From Tannerella sp. (GTDB taxonomy: Bacteria; Bacteroidota; Bacteroidia; Bacteroidales; Tannerellaceae), in the NCBI GenBank assembly GCA_031289445.1, contig JAITPL010000059.1, positions 1-20,965 on the forward strand: 20,965 nucleotides of DNA. Direction: 5' to 3'. The notes beneath the pieces were generated by a model. That model made no database searches. It was given only the letters and a program-made list of their open reading frames with translations, and was not told the origin of the DNA. Numbering within the stretch: the first letter of the stretch is position 1; each line of letters starts with the position of its first letter. A program made the translations under genes and the position numbers. Positions 7,787 to 15,815 of this stretch are shown here, piece by piece.

Positions 7787-7807
7787 TTCTAACTTCTATC
7801 TTTATTT
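7787..7807. repeat. 21-nt AT-rich heptad-like repeat overlapping the rplF stop
   Basis: The plus-strand sequence has two TTCTAnC-type heptads followed by TTTATTT. It matches 3851-3871 at the end of infA with only two differences in 21 positions. Both copies include the stop codon (TAA on the minus strand) of the preceding gene. Confidence 0.55.
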
Positions 7808-8353
7808 CGCCGCTGATTTACCTGATTTTCTTCTGATAATTTCGCCGACGAACTTGATACCCTTGCCCTTGTAAGGCTCCGGCTTACGGAACGAGCGAAT
7901 CTTGGCGCAGACCTGACCGAGCAGTTGCTTGTCGGCCGATTCGAGGATGATAAGCGGGGCTTTGTTTCGCTCCGACTTGGTCTCAAGACTGATTTCTTGC
8001 GGTAGCTCAAGGAATATGTTGTGGGTATATCCGAGCGAAAGTTCCAGTACTTGACCTTGGTTGGAGGCGCGATAGCCTACGCCTATAAGTTCGAGTTGCT
8101 TCTTGTAGCCGTCGGACACGCCGATGACCATATTGTTAATCAACGAGCGATACAGGCCGTGCAGCGATCGGTGCTCAATGCTGTCCGAGGGGCGCGCGAC
8201 GTTTATCGTGCCGTCTTTTACTTCTACTGTAATATCGGGGTTGATCGCTTGTGTGAGTTCGCCTTTTGCGCCCTTCACCGTTACGACGCCGTCTTTCTGG
8301 CTGAATGTAACCCCTACAGGCAGTTTAATTGGTAGTTTTCCTATTCTTGACAT
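7802..8353 (-). CDS. rplF: 50S ribosomal protein L6
   Basis: L6 sits at the base of the L7/L12 stalk near the sarcin-ricin loop and helps factor binding. The 183-residue protein starts MSRIGKLPIKLPVGVTFSQK and consists of two similar domains. The C-terminal signature is present as EPYKGKGIKFVGEIIRRKSG, close to the family pattern (PEPYKGKGI). Unlike most genes here it has a strong Shine-Dalgarno, GAAGGAGGAA (8361-8370 on the minus strand), 7-8 nt before the ATG and inside the 19-nt gap after rpsH. This may allow re-initiation or a distinct translation rate. Confidence 0.98.
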   Translation of the reverse strand: MSRIGKLPIKLPVGVTFSQKDGVVTVKGAKGELTQAINPDITVEVKDGTINVARPSDSIEHRSLHGLYRSLINNMVIGVSDGYKKQLELIGVGYRASNQGQVLELSLGYTHNIFLELPQEISLETKSERNKAPLIILESADKQLLGQVCAKIRSFRKPEPYKGKGIKFVGEIIRRKSGKSAAK

Positions 8354-8360
8354 TTGTTAT

Positions 8361-8370
8361 TTCCTCCTTC
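8361..8370 (-). promoter_or_regulatory. Strong Shine-Dalgarno before rplF
   Basis: GAAGGAGGAA on the minus strand, about 7 nt from the rplF ATG. Strong sites like this are rare in this operon, where almost all genes have A/T-rich leaders. Confidence 0.75.
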
Positions 8371-8372
8371 AA

Positions 8373-8768
8373 TTAATAGATAAAACATAATACTTCACCG
8401 CCGATATTCAAATTGCGAGCTTCCTTGTCGGTCATCACGCCTTTTGAAGTTGATAATATCGCGATGCCTAATCCGTTCAGCACGCGGGGGATGTCTTTGT
8501 GCCCCGTATAGCGGCGAAGACCGGGCGACGAAATTCTTTCGAGTTTCTTTATCGCGTTCACTTTGTTGATAGGGTCATACTTCAAGGCCACCTTGATAGT
8601 GCCTTGCGGACCCTCTTCTACAAACTTAAAGTTAAGTATGTAGCCCTTGTCGAAGAGGATCTTGGTGATCTCCTTCTTCAGGTTTGACGCCGGCACATCG
8701 ACTACTCGGTGCTGCGCCTTGATTGCGTTGCGCAATCGTGTTAAATAATCTGCAATAGGATCTGTCAT
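8373..8768 (-). CDS. rpsH: 30S ribosomal protein S8
   Basis: S8 is a primary binder of helix 21 in the 16S central domain. The 131-residue product starts MTDPIADYLTRLRNAIKAQH, the standard opening, and has the C-terminal signature SPGLRRYTGHKDIPRVLNGL followed by GIAILSTSKGVMTDKEARN. In E. coli S8 represses the spc operon by binding the rplE start region; I see no obvious mimic of helix 21 here by eye. It lies 63 nt after rpsN, and that gap carries a small GC hairpin, and 19 nt before rplF. Confidence 0.98.
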   Translation of the reverse strand: MTDPIADYLTRLRNAIKAQHRVVDVPASNLKKEITKILFDKGYILNFKFVEEGPQGTIKVALKYDPINKVNAIKKLERISSPGLRRYTGHKDIPRVLNGLGIAILSTSKGVMTDKEARNLNIGGEVLCFIY

Positions 8769-8790
8769 TTTTATTTTAATTTTAAATTAA

Positions 8791-8805
8791 TCCCGACTGC
8801 CGGGA
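8791..8805. repeat. Short GC hairpin in the rpsN-rpsH gap
   Basis: TCCCG-ACTGC-CGGGA forms a perfect 5-bp stem with a 5-nt loop within an otherwise AT-only 63-nt spacer. No T-run follows directly on the minus strand, so it is not a typical terminator. It may be a dispersed palindrome. Confidence 0.5.
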
Positions 8806-8831
8806 CAATATTTAATAACTCTCATTTCTCT

Positions 8832-9101
8832 TTACCAGCTTGCTTTCTTCACTCCGGGTATCAGCCCTTGCGAGGCCATTTCGCGAAACTGAATGCGCGA
8901 GAGACCAAACTGACGCATATAGCCTTTCGGACGGCCGGTCAGGTTGCAGCGGTTGTGCAGGCGAACAGGCGAAGCGTTCTTGGGCAGCGACTGTAACTCG
9001 TCGTACTTGCCTTCGGCCTTCAGCTGTGCGCGTTTAGCGGCGTACTTGGCGACTAACTTGGCTCTTTTCACTTCGCGAGCCTTCATTGATTCTTTTGCCA
9101 T
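8832..9101 (-). CDS. rpsN: 30S ribosomal protein S14, long zinc-free form
   Basis: S14 is in the head of the 30S subunit near the A and P sites. The product has 89 residues and starts [20 protein letters not shown]. The C-terminal half has the signature [20 protein letters not shown] with [20 protein letters not shown] and the terminal SW. It is the long (C-minus) type: the CxxC-x12-CxxC zinc site of the short form is missing and only one Cys remains. It lies 11 nt after rplE and 63 nt before rpsH. Confidence 0.98.
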   Translation of the reverse strand: MAKESMKAREVKRAKLVAKYAAKRAQLKAEGKYDELQSLPKNASPVRLHNRCNLTGRPKGYMRQFGLSRIQFREMASQGLIPGVKKASW

Positions 9102-9112
9102 AATCTATAAAT

Positions 9113-9664
9113 TTAATTTTTCTTTTTGAATGGTAATCCAAAACTTCTCAGCAGGGCAAAGCCTTCTTCATCCGTACCGGCAGATGTTACGAAGGTGATG
9201 TTCATACCCAATATCTTGGTGATATTGTCGATGTTGATTTCAGGAAAGATGATCTGTTCCTGAATACCCAGCGTGTAGTTGCCTCGACCGTCGAGTTTGT
9301 TCTCTATTCCCTTGAAGTCGCGGATACGCGGCAGGGCGACGCGAACGAGTTTTTCGAGGAACTCGTACATGCGTTCGTGGCGTAGCGTTACCATCACTCC
9401 GATAGGCATCTTGCGGCGCAGCTTGAAGTTCGATATGTCTTTCTTCGAGAACGTAGCGACTGCTTTCTGGCCGGTAATGTTTGTCAGCTCGTCGATAGCG
9501 ACGTCGATGATCTTCTTGTCGGCAGTTGCCAGACCGAGACCTTGATTGATGACTATCTTTTGCAACACGGGCACTTGCATGACCGATGTGTAGCCGAACT
9601 CCTGCTTGAGGGCGGGAACGATGCGCTCCCTGTAATCCTGTTTCAATGTAGCGATTTGACTCAT
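9113..9664 (-). CDS. rplE: 50S ribosomal protein L5
   Basis: L5 binds 5S rRNA and forms a bridge between the central protuberance and the 30S head. The 183-residue product has the family signature with [13 protein letters not shown] (about 34-46), [15 protein letters not shown] and the C-terminal [19 protein letters not shown]. Its ATG overlaps the rplX stop in a TAATG arrangement. A strong Shine-Dalgarno (GGGGAGGAG, 9673-9681) lies inside the end of rplX. Both point to translational coupling with rplX. The length is normal. Confidence 0.98.
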   Translation of the reverse strand: MSQIATLKQDYRERIVPALKQEFGYTSVMQVPVLQKIVINQGLGLATADKKIIDVAIDELTNITGQKAVATFSKKDISNFKLRRKMPIGVMVTLRHERMYEFLEKLVRVALPRIRDFKGIENKLDGRGNYTLGIQEQIIFPEINIDNITKILGMNITFVTSAGTDEEGFALLRSFGLPFKKKN

Positions 9665-9999
9665 TATTTCAACTCCTCCCCTGATTTTTTGGCGTAACGC
9701 ACGATTTTTTTACTCTTCTTGCCGTCCACTTTCACTTCACGGTGACCGACGCGGGTCGGCTTGCCTGACTTCGGATCAACCGGATTCAGGTTCGAGATAT
9801 GTATGGACGATTCTTTTGTCTCTCTGCCGCCTTGCGGACTTTTCGCACTTGGCTTGGCGTGCTTGGTGACCATGTTGATGCCTTCGACTATGGCGCGTTC
9901 CTTCTCGACAAGTACTTTGAGCACTCGTCCGGTCTTGCCGCGGTCTTCACCGGCATTGACATATACTATGTCGCCTTTTTTTACATGTAACTTACTCAT
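9664..9999 (-). CDS. rplX: 50S ribosomal protein L24
   Basis: L24 is one of the proteins that start 50S assembly and lies near the tunnel exit. The 111-residue product starts [20 protein letters not shown] and holds a KOW motif (about residues 5-35: [20 protein letters not shown]). The conserved [20 protein letters not shown] with [19 protein letters not shown] follows. It lies 27 nt after rplN and shares one base with rplE. The length is typical. Confidence 0.98.
   Translation of the reverse strand: MSKLHVKKGDIVYVNAGEDRGKTGRVLKVLVEKERAIVEGINMVTKHAKPSAKSPQGGRETKESSIHISNLNPVDPKSGKPTRVGHREVKVDGKKSKKIVRYAKKSGEELK
9672..9681 (-). promoter_or_regulatory. Strong Shine-Dalgarno before rplE, within rplX
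   Basis: GGGGAGGAGT on the minus strand, 7 nt before the rplE ATG and within the last codons of rplX. With the one-base stop/start overlap it favours coupled translation of L24 and L5. Confidence 0.75.
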
Positions 10000-10026
10000 C
10001 TCTTATTTAAGTTTTTACGTTATTTG

Positions 10027-10392
10027 TCAAAGTACTTCGGGCGCTAATGATACAATCTTCATGTTCGTTGCACGAAGCTCGCGAGCTACGGGGCCGAAGA
10101 TACGGCTGCCGCGGATTTCGCCTGCCTGATTCAACAGTACGCATGCGTTGTCGTCGAAGCGAATATACGAGCCGTCTTGACGGCGTATCTCTTTCGCTGT
10201 ACGCACTACTATTGCTTTCGATACCGTGCCTTTTTTCATGTCGCTCGACGGTATGACGTTCTTGACTGTGACGACTATTATGTCGCCTACCGAGGCGTAA
10301 CGTCTGCGCGTCCCGCCCAATACGCGGATGCAAAGGGCTTCTTTAGCCCCGCTGTTGTCCGCTACTACTAATCTGGTTTCTTGCTGTATCAT
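10027..10392 (-). CDS. rplN: 50S ribosomal protein L14
   Basis: L14 lies at the subunit interface, forms bridge B8 with 16S rRNA and is the binding site of the silencing factor RsfS in other bacteria. The 121-residue product starts [20 protein letters not shown] and shows the standard [40 protein letters not shown] and a terminal LAPEVL. Only one base separates it from the rpsQ stop. Length and order are as in other bacteria. Confidence 0.98.
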   Translation of the reverse strand: MIQQETRLVVADNSGAKEALCIRVLGGTRRRYASVGDIIVVTVKNVIPSSDMKKGTVSKAIVVRTAKEIRRQDGSYIRFDDNACVLLNQAGEIRGSRIFGPVARELRATNMKIVSLAPEVL

Positions 10393-10393
10393 C

Positions 10394-10651
10394 TTACTTA
10401 GCCCTTTCGATTATTTCTGTCAACCTCCAAGTTTTCGTCTTGCTCAACGGACGGGTCTCCATAATGCGCACAGTGTCGCCAATGTTGCACTCGTTCTTCT
10501 CGTCGTGAACATGATATTTCTTCGTCTTGTTGACGAACTTGCCGTAAATCGGGTGTTTCTCCTTCCATTTGACTGCAACGGTGGCGCTTTTCTCCATCTT
10601 GTTGCTCAGGACTACACCTGTTCTCTCTTTTCTTAAATTTCTCGTCTCCAT
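10394..10651 (-). CDS. rpsQ: 30S ribosomal protein S17
   Basis: S17 is a primary 16S rRNA binder (5' domain) with an OB fold. The 85-residue product starts [20 protein letters not shown] and shows the signature [20 protein letters not shown] followed by [13 protein letters not shown]. It lies 33 nt after rpmC in a spacer made of short AT-rich repeats, and 1 nt before rplN. The length is typical of the family (80-90). Confidence 0.97.
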   Translation of the reverse strand: METRNLRKERTGVVLSNKMEKSATVAVKWKEKHPIYGKFVNKTKKYHVHDEKNECNIGDTVRIMETRPLSKTKTWRLTEIIERAK

Positions 10652-10684
10652 CTGTATGAATTTTGAATGGTGAATTTTAAATTG

Positions 10685-10879
10685 TCAATTGGCAATTGCT
10701 CTTTGATGCAACTCAGTCTTCAGACGCGCTATTGAGCGACGTAACTGCTTGATACGCGAAGGATTATCCAACGGCGATATACTGTGGTTGATCTTCAACT
10801 GCACCAGCGAAGCTATCTCCGCATCTACTCTCTCGCTTAATTCTTTGGTACTCAGACCCTTAACTTCTTCACTCTTCAT
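10685..10879 (-). CDS. rpmC: 50S ribosomal protein L29
   Basis: L29 is a small two-helix protein at the tunnel exit, next to L23, where the signal recognition particle and trigger factor dock. The 64-residue product starts MKSEEVKGLSTKELSERVDA and ends with the conserved NPSRIKQLRRSIARLKTELH. It starts 5 nt after rplP, as in most bacteria. The stop codon lies inside a small repeated AATTG motif (10685-10698) that continues into the gap, so the last residues may have been reshaped by that repeat. Confidence 0.96.
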   Translation of the reverse strand: MKSEEVKGLSTKELSERVDAEIASLVQLKINHSISPLDNPSRIKQLRRSIARLKTELHQRAIAN

Positions 10880-10884
10880 GACTT

Positions 10885-11319
<435 letters not shown>

Positions 11320-11352
11320 ATCTGTTTATCTTTTATTCTACTACTCTTAACT

Positions 11353-11370
11353 TCCCCTTTTGAGGGGGGA
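11353..11370. repeat. Hairpin in the rpsC-rplP gap
   Basis: CCCCT (11354-11358) pairs with AGGGG (11363-11367) around a TTTG loop, placed in a 65-nt spacer between rpsC and rplP. On the minus strand it is followed by AAGTTAAGAG rather than a T-run, so termination is unlikely. It resembles other small palindromes in the gaps of this operon. Confidence 0.5.
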
Positions 11371-11384
11371 TTGAGTGGCTGTTT

Positions 11385-12302
11385 TTAACTCCTTCTCCTG
11401 TCTCCTCCGCCGCCGCTGCCGCTGCCGCCGCGATTGCCTCCACGGTCTCCGCCGCGTCCGCCACCGCCACCGCGATTGCCGCCGCGATCATTGCCACGTC
11501 CGCCGCCACCGCCGCCGCCGCGATTGCCACCGCGGTCTCCGCGCTCGCCACCGCCTCCACGGTCATCACGGTCTGCGCGTCTGCGCTTGCCGTATGGTTT
11601 GTCGCCATCTACACGCTCGCCGCGCTCGTTAACCTTGAAGTCTTTCTGTGCCTGGAACGAAGGCGCCAAGTCGCGCTTGCCATATATTTCGCCGCGGCAT
11701 ATCCATACCTTGATACCCAGCAGACCGACTTTTGTCAGAGCTTCTCCCAGAGCATAGTCGATGTCGGCGCGGAAAGTGTGCAACGGGGTACGTCCCTCCT
11801 TGTACATCTCCGAGCGTGCCATTTCCGCTCCGTTCAAACGTCCCGACACCTGTACCTTGATGCCTTCGGCGCCGATGCGCATAGTTGCTGCTATGGCGCT
11901 CTTGATGGCGCGACGATAGGCTATCTTGCCTTCGAGCTGACGGGCTATATTGTTCGCAACGATTACGGCGTCCAGTTCCGGTCGCTTAACCTCGAAGATG
12001 TTGATTTGCACATCCTTGTCGGTAATCTTCTTCAGCTCTTCCTTGAGCTTGTCAACTTCCGAGCCGGCCTTACCGATGATAAGACCCGGACGAGAGGTGC
12101 ATACCGTAATGGTTATCAACTTCAACGTGCGCTCTATCACTATGCGTGATATGCTTGCCTTTGCAAGACGGGCATTCAGATACTTGCGGATATTGCTGTC
12201 TTCGAGCAATGTAGCGCCGTATTTCTTTCCGCCGTACCAATTGGAATCCCATCCACGGATGATTCCTAAACGATTACTTATTGGATTTACTTTTTGTCCC
12301 AT
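11385..12302 (-). CDS. rpsC: 30S ribosomal protein S3 with RGG-rich tail
   Basis: S3 forms part of the mRNA entry tunnel and helicase site of the small subunit. The ATG at 12302 gives [20 protein letters not shown] and 305 residues; a TTG two codons upstream (12308) is a poorer choice. A KH domain covers about 40-110 ([20 protein letters not shown]) and the C-terminal domain covers about 110-215 ([20 protein letters not shown]). The E. coli protein ends near residue 233. Here about 57 more residues form a Gly/Arg/Asp/Asn tail with three copies of DRGGNRGG and many RGG triplets, ending DRRRS. Bacteroidota S3 proteins often have basic tails, but this one looks unusually like an RGG box. It lies 6 nt after rplV. 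Confidence 0.97.
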   Translation of the reverse strand: MGQKVNPISNRLGIIRGWDSNWYGGKKYGATLLEDSNIRKYLNARLAKASISRIVIERTLKLITITVCTSRPGLIIGKAGSEVDKLKEELKKITDKDVQINIFEVKRPELDAVIVANNIARQLEGKIAYRRAIKSAIAATMRIGAEGIKVQVSGRLNGAEMARSEMYKEGRTPLHTFRADIDYALGEALTKVGLLGIKVWICRGEIYGKRDLAPSFQAQKDFKVNERGERVDGDKPYGKRRRADRDDRGGGGERGDRGGNRGGGGGGGRGNDRGGNRGGGGGRGGDRGGNRGGSGSGGGGDRRRS

Positions 12303-12308
12303 CTGCAA

Positions 12309-12743
12309 TTAATTTTGACTTTCTTTGTTATTTTCAGTATCATTTTTCACGAGTGCCTTTGTTTCTACGAACAGTGTAACGTGGTTCGAGCGTTTGCGGA
12401 TGCGGTAGCCGCGACCCTGCGGGGCCGGACGCATACGTTTCAGTGTGGTCGAACAGTCAACGTTTACCGACTTGACGAACAACTCGCCGCTGTCTGCCTT
12501 GCGTTCGTTCTTTGTTTCCCAGTTGGCTATCGCCGAGCGAAGCAGTTTCTCAACCTTAGCGGCCGCTTCCTTGTTGGAGTATTTCAGCACGCCCAGTGCG
12601 CGGAAAACCTCCATATCCCGTATCATATCCACTACAAGACGCATCTTGCGGGGCGAACTTGGAACGTTGTTCAACTTCGCGAAAGACACGCTCTTTAGCG
12701 CCTCTTTTCTCGTATTTGCTGCTATTTTTTTTCTTGCGCCCAT
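12309..12743 (-). CDS. rplV: 50S ribosomal protein L22
   Basis: L22 lines the narrow part of the exit tunnel through a beta-hairpin and is a site of macrolide resistance changes in other bacteria. The 144-residue product starts [20 protein letters not shown] and has the conserved [20 protein letters not shown]. The tunnel hairpin region has [20 protein letters not shown], with no insertion or deletion visible. About 25 residues beyond the E. coli length form a polar tail ([15 protein letters not shown] end). It is 5 nt after rpsS and 6 nt before rpsC. Confidence 0.98.
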   Translation of the reverse strand: MGARKKIAANTRKEALKSVSFAKLNNVPSSPRKMRLVVDMIRDMEVFRALGVLKYSNKEAAAKVEKLLRSAIANWETKNERKADSGELFVKSVNVDCSTTLKRMRPAPQGRGYRIRKRSNHVTLFVETKALVKNDTENNKESQN

Positions 12744-12748
12744 AACTT

Positions 12749-13015
12749 TTACTTTTTATTACCTGAATGACCGCGGAATATGCGCGTCGGCGAAAATTCC
12801 CCTAATTTATGACCTACCATATTCTCGGTGACGAACACCGGAATAAACTTGTTACCGTTGTGTACGGCAATAGTATGACCCACGAAGTCGGGCGATATCA
12901 TCGAAGCCCGCGCCCATGTCTTAACTACTGCTTTCTTGCCTGCCTCATTCATAGTCAGCACTTTTTTCTCGAGCTTGACGTTGATGTAAGGACCTTTCTT
13001 TAGTGAACGACTCAT
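12749..13015 (-). CDS. rpsS: 30S ribosomal protein S19
   Basis: S19 is in the head of the small subunit beside S13 and contacts the 50S subunit. The 88-residue product starts [20 protein letters not shown] and shows the signature [20 protein letters not shown] with a C-terminal [20 protein letters not shown]. It lies 53 nt after rplB in an AT-rich spacer and 5 nt before rplV. Length and order are as expected. Confidence 0.98.
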   Translation of the reverse strand: MSRSLKKGPYINVKLEKKVLTMNEAGKKAVVKTWARASMISPDFVGHTIAVHNGNKFIPVFVTENMVGHKLGEFSPTRIFRGHSGNKK

Positions 13016-13068
13016 ATCTTCTTTTATTTATTTTGAAGTTTGATTTTTGATTTATGAAGGTTTAATGA

Positions 13069-13893
13069 TTATTTCTTCCTTCTCTCAATGATGTAACGAG
13101 AAGATGACTTCTTCGGAGCTCTCGTCTTCAAGCCTTTGGCATACAAGCCTTTACGCGAACGTGGATGGCCGCCGGATGCACGACCCTCGCCGCCACCCAT
13201 CGGGTGATCGACTGGGTTCATCACTACGCCCCTGTTATGAGGACGACGTCCCAACCACCTCGAACGACCGGCTTTACCCGACTTCTCAAGCGCGTGGTCG
13301 GAATTGCCCACGCTTCCTATGGTCGCCTTACATGCGGATAATATCTTGCGCGTCTCGCCGGATGGCATCTTGATGATCGCATAAGTGCCCTCGCGAGAGG
13401 TCAGCTGTGCGAATGCACCTGCCGAGCGCACTAACTTGGCGCCTTGACCGGGACGAAGCTCGATATTATGAATGATCGTTCCGACAGGTATGTCCTGCAT
13501 CGGTAACGAGTTACCTATTTCGGGCGCAGCCTTGCTGCCCGACATCACTGTTTGGCCTACTTCCAGTCCGTTCGGCGCGACGATATAGCTCTTCTCGCCG
13601 TCGGCGTAGTACAACAGCGCTATGCGAGAGGTACGGTTTGGATCGTACTCTATCGTTTTGACCGTTGCCGGAATGCCATCTTTACTCCTCTTGAAATCGA
13701 TAAAACGATACTTGCGCTTGTGGCCGCCACCGAGATAACGTACTGTCATCTTACCGGTATTGTTGCGACCGCCCGACGATGTCTTACCAACTACAAGAGA
13801 CTTCTCCGGTGTACTTGCAGTGATAGTGTCAAATGCACCGATAACCTTGTGTCTTTGCCCCGGGGTCGTGGGCTTCAATTTACGTATTCCCAT
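13069..13893 (-). CDS. rplB: 50S ribosomal protein L2
   Basis: L2 is a core 23S rRNA binder needed for subunit joining and peptidyl transfer. The 274-residue product starts [20 protein letters not shown]. The OB-type RNA-binding domain is followed by the SH3-like domain, and the C-terminal signature [20 protein letters not shown] keeps the His that is functionally important in E. coli (His229), while the next conserved His is Met here, as seen in relatives. The tail [12 protein letters not shown] is basic. It lies 30 nt after rplW and 53 nt before rpsS, both AT-rich spacers. Confidence 0.98.
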   Translation of the reverse strand: MGIRKLKPTTPGQRHKVIGAFDTITASTPEKSLVVGKTSSGGRNNTGKMTVRYLGGGHKRKYRFIDFKRSKDGIPATVKTIEYDPNRTSRIALLYYADGEKSYIVAPNGLEVGQTVMSGSKAAPEIGNSLPMQDIPVGTIIHNIELRPGQGAKLVRSAGAFAQLTSREGTYAIIKMPSGETRKILSACKATIGSVGNSDHALEKSGKAGRSRWLGRRPHNRGVVMNPVDHPMGGGEGRASGGHPRSRKGLYAKGLKTRAPKKSSSRYIIERRKK

Positions 13894-13923
13894 CTTCTAA
13901 TTTTGAATTTTGAAGGTTTTGGA

Positions 13924-14217
13924 TTAAATATTGCTGAAGAAGTCGATTGTATCGCCTTCCTTTAATGTTACTATCGCTTTCTTGAACGAGTCTTGACGAC
14001 CGTTGACCACGCCCGACTTGGTATAGCGGCTTTTCTTCTTGCCGCTGTAGTTCATCGTGTTGACGTCCTCGACAACCACGTTGTACAAGGCTTCGACTGC
14101 ACTCCTGATTTCCAACTTGTTGGCGTCGGGCTGAACGCGGAAGCCAAAACGATTAGGCGTTTTCTCTGTTACCGCCGTCATCTTCTCCGTTACTATAGGT
14201 TTGATTATGATTCCCAT
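13924..14217 (-). CDS. rplW: 50S ribosomal protein L23
   Basis: L23 lies at the tunnel exit and is the docking point for trigger factor and the signal recognition particle. The 97-residue product starts MGIIIKPIVTEKMTAVTEKT and has NRFGFRVQPDANKLEIRSAV, VNTMNYSGKKKSRYTKSGVV and a C-terminal IVTLKEGDTIDFF, all typical. A strong Shine-Dalgarno, AAGGAGGA (14225-14232), overlaps the rplD stop codon about 7 nt before the ATG. It is one of only three such sites noticed in the operon. Confidence 0.98.
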   Translation of the reverse strand: MGIIIKPIVTEKMTAVTEKTPNRFGFRVQPDANKLEIRSAVEALYNVVVEDVNTMNYSGKKKSRYTKSGVVNGRQDSFKKAIVTLKEGDTIDFFSNI

Positions 14218-14224
14218 TTTGTTG

Positions 14225-14232
14225 TCCTCCTT
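14225..14232 (-). promoter_or_regulatory. Strong Shine-Dalgarno before rplW
   Basis: AAGGAGGA on the minus strand, overlapping the rplD TAA stop and ending 7 nt before the rplW ATG. The arrangement is suited to re-initiation by ribosomes that finish rplD. Confidence 0.75.
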
Positions 14233-14860
14233 ATGCTTTTAAGTTGTTTTCAATCTTTGTTACCGCGCTCTCGCTCAGCAGCAGGGTAGCTGCGTCAAGC
14301 ACCTTGTAGGTGTTCAGTTCGGGTACGGTTACTACCGTTGCCGATTGCAGGTTGCGTGCCGACAGATAGAGTCCGTCGTTGTTCTCCGCCAATACGAGCA
14401 ACGTCTTGCGGCCGTCGGCCTTCAAGGCTTTCAGTATGGCTACAAACTCCTTTGTCTTGGGCGTTTCCAGCGTGAAGTCTTCGATTACCCTGATGGCTCC
14501 GTCTTTGGCTTTGTACGACAGCGCCGACTTGCGTGCCAGAGCCTTCACTTTCTTGTTGAGCTTGAAGCTGTAGTCGCGAGGTCTCGGGCCGAATACTCGA
14601 CCGCCGCCTACCATTACAGGCGAGTTGATGTCGCCGCGACGTGCGCCGCCGCTGCCTTTCTGACGTATCAGCTTGCGGGTACTGCCCGATATTTCACTGC
14701 GCTCTTTTGACTTGTGTGTGCCTTGACGGCGATTAGCCAAATGCTGCTTGACGTCAAGATATATCGCGTGATCATTTGGCTCAATCCCAAAAACCGCATC
14801 GTCGAGTGTTACCGTTCTGCCGGTCTCTTCTCCTTGTTTGTTTAATACTTTGACTACCAT
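14231..14860 (-). CDS. rplD: 50S ribosomal protein L4
   Basis: L4 starts 50S assembly, lines the exit tunnel with an extended loop, and in E. coli represses the S10 operon. The 209-residue product starts [20 protein letters not shown]. The long basic loop appears as [20 protein letters not shown] with [20 protein letters not shown], with no insertion seen at the tunnel tip. The C-terminal half is the globular domain ([20 protein letters not shown]). It lies 4 nt after rplC. No E. coli-like S10 leader is visible before rpsJ, so L4 autoregulation at that place is not supported. Confidence 0.98.
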   Translation of the reverse strand: MVVKVLNKQGEETGRTVTLDDAVFGIEPNDHAIYLDVKQHLANRRQGTHKSKERSEISGSTRKLIRQKGSGGARRGDINSPVMVGGGRVFGPRPRDYSFKLNKKVKALARKSALSYKAKDGAIRVIEDFTLETPKTKEFVAILKALKADGRKTLLVLAENNDGLYLSARNLQSATVVTVPELNTYKVLDAATLLLSESAVTKIENNLKA

Positions 14861-14864
14861 TGTT

Positions 14865-15482
14865 TTATGCTTCTATTAATAAAACCGAACCTTTGGCGCC
14901 TGGAACCGAGCCTTTGACCATCAACAGGTTCTGCTCCGGCAACACTTTAATCACTTGCAGATTTTGCATTGTTACGCGCACGTTGCCCATCTGGCCGCCC
15001 ATACGTGTACCCTTGAATATCTTCGCTGGATACGAACAGGCGCCGACGCTACCCGGCTTGCGTTGACGGTCGCTCTGACCGTGTGTCATCTCTCCCACGC
15101 CACTAAAGTTGTGGCGTTTCATTACTCCCTGAAAACCCTTGCCTTTCGACGTGCCGATTACATCGACAAACGACGTGTTGCTCAGGTACTCAGCTGTAAT
15201 CACATCACCGAGCTTGTACTCGGTATTAAATCCCTTGAACTCGGCCAAGTATCTTTGCGGCGTTACGCCTGCCTTCTTGAAGTGTCCCGCTTCGGGCTTC
15301 GGCGTGTGCTTGTCTTTCTTCTCCTTGAAGCCTAACTGCACAGCTTTGTAGCCATCGGTCTCTTCAGTCTTGATCTGCGTAACCACACAAGGACCTACTT
15401 CGATAACAGTGCATGGAAGATTTCTTCCCTCGGCACTGAATACGGATGTCATTCCGATTTTTTTTCCTAATAATCCCGGCAT
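14865..15482 (-). CDS. rplC: 50S ribosomal protein L3
   Basis: L3 is an early assembly protein whose loop reaches towards the peptidyl transferase centre. The 205-residue product starts [20 protein letters not shown] and has the signature region [20 protein letters not shown], followed by [20 protein letters not shown] and GGQMGNVRV. The Gln in GGQMG corresponds to the residue methylated by PrmB in E. coli. It lies 21 nt after rpsJ and 4 nt before rplD. Confidence 0.98.
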   Translation of the reverse strand: MPGLLGKKIGMTSVFSAEGRNLPCTVIEVGPCVVTQIKTEETDGYKAVQLGFKEKKDKHTPKPEAGHFKKAGVTPQRYLAEFKGFNTEYKLGDVITAEYLSNTSFVDVIGTSKGKGFQGVMKRHNFSGVGEMTHGQSDRQRKPGSVGACSYPAKIFKGTRMGGQMGNVRVTMQNLQVIKVLPEQNLLMVKGSVPGAKGSVLLIEA

Positions 15483-15503
15483 TTCAAATACTGTTTTTAA
15501 TTG

Positions 15504-15809
15504 TTATACTTTAATCTCTACTTCTACGCCGCTGGGCAATTCTAACTTCATCAGAGCATCGACCGTCTTGGGTGTAGAACTGTAAATGTCTATCAAGCGT
15601 TTGTAGGACGCTAACTCGAACTGCTCGCGCGACTTTTTGTTCACAAACGTCGAGCGGTTTACAGTGAATATACGCTTGTGCGTCGGAAGGGGAATCGGGC
15701 CGCTTACTACCGCGCCGGTCGCCTTTACGGTCTTGACGATCTTCTCGCTCGATCTGTCAACCAAGGAGTAGTCGTAAGATTTTAATTTAATTCTAATTTT
15801 TTGACTCAT
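15504..15809 (-). CDS. rpsJ: 30S ribosomal protein S10 (NusE)
   Basis: S10 is a head protein of the 30S subunit and also acts with NusB, NusA and NusG in transcription antitermination. The 101-residue product starts [20 protein letters not shown] and has the conserved [40 protein letters not shown] and the terminal VEVEIKV. It lies only 6 nt after fusA, with no promoter-like sequence and no tuf gene between them. This direct fusion of the str and S10 operons is usual for Bacteroidota. Confidence 0.98.
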   Translation of the reverse strand: MSQKIRIKLKSYDYSLVDRSSEKIVKTVKATGAVVSGPIPLPTHKRIFTVNRSTFVNKKSREQFELASYKRLIDIYSSTPKTVDALMKLELPSGVEVEIKV

Positions 15810-15815
15810 ATCTTT

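Noticed and set aside
15483..15815. A separate S10 operon promoter or tuf gene between fusA and rpsJ
   Set aside because: Only 6 nt separate fusA and rpsJ and no TAnnTTTG motif is placed to start rpsJ; the genes appear co-transcribed.
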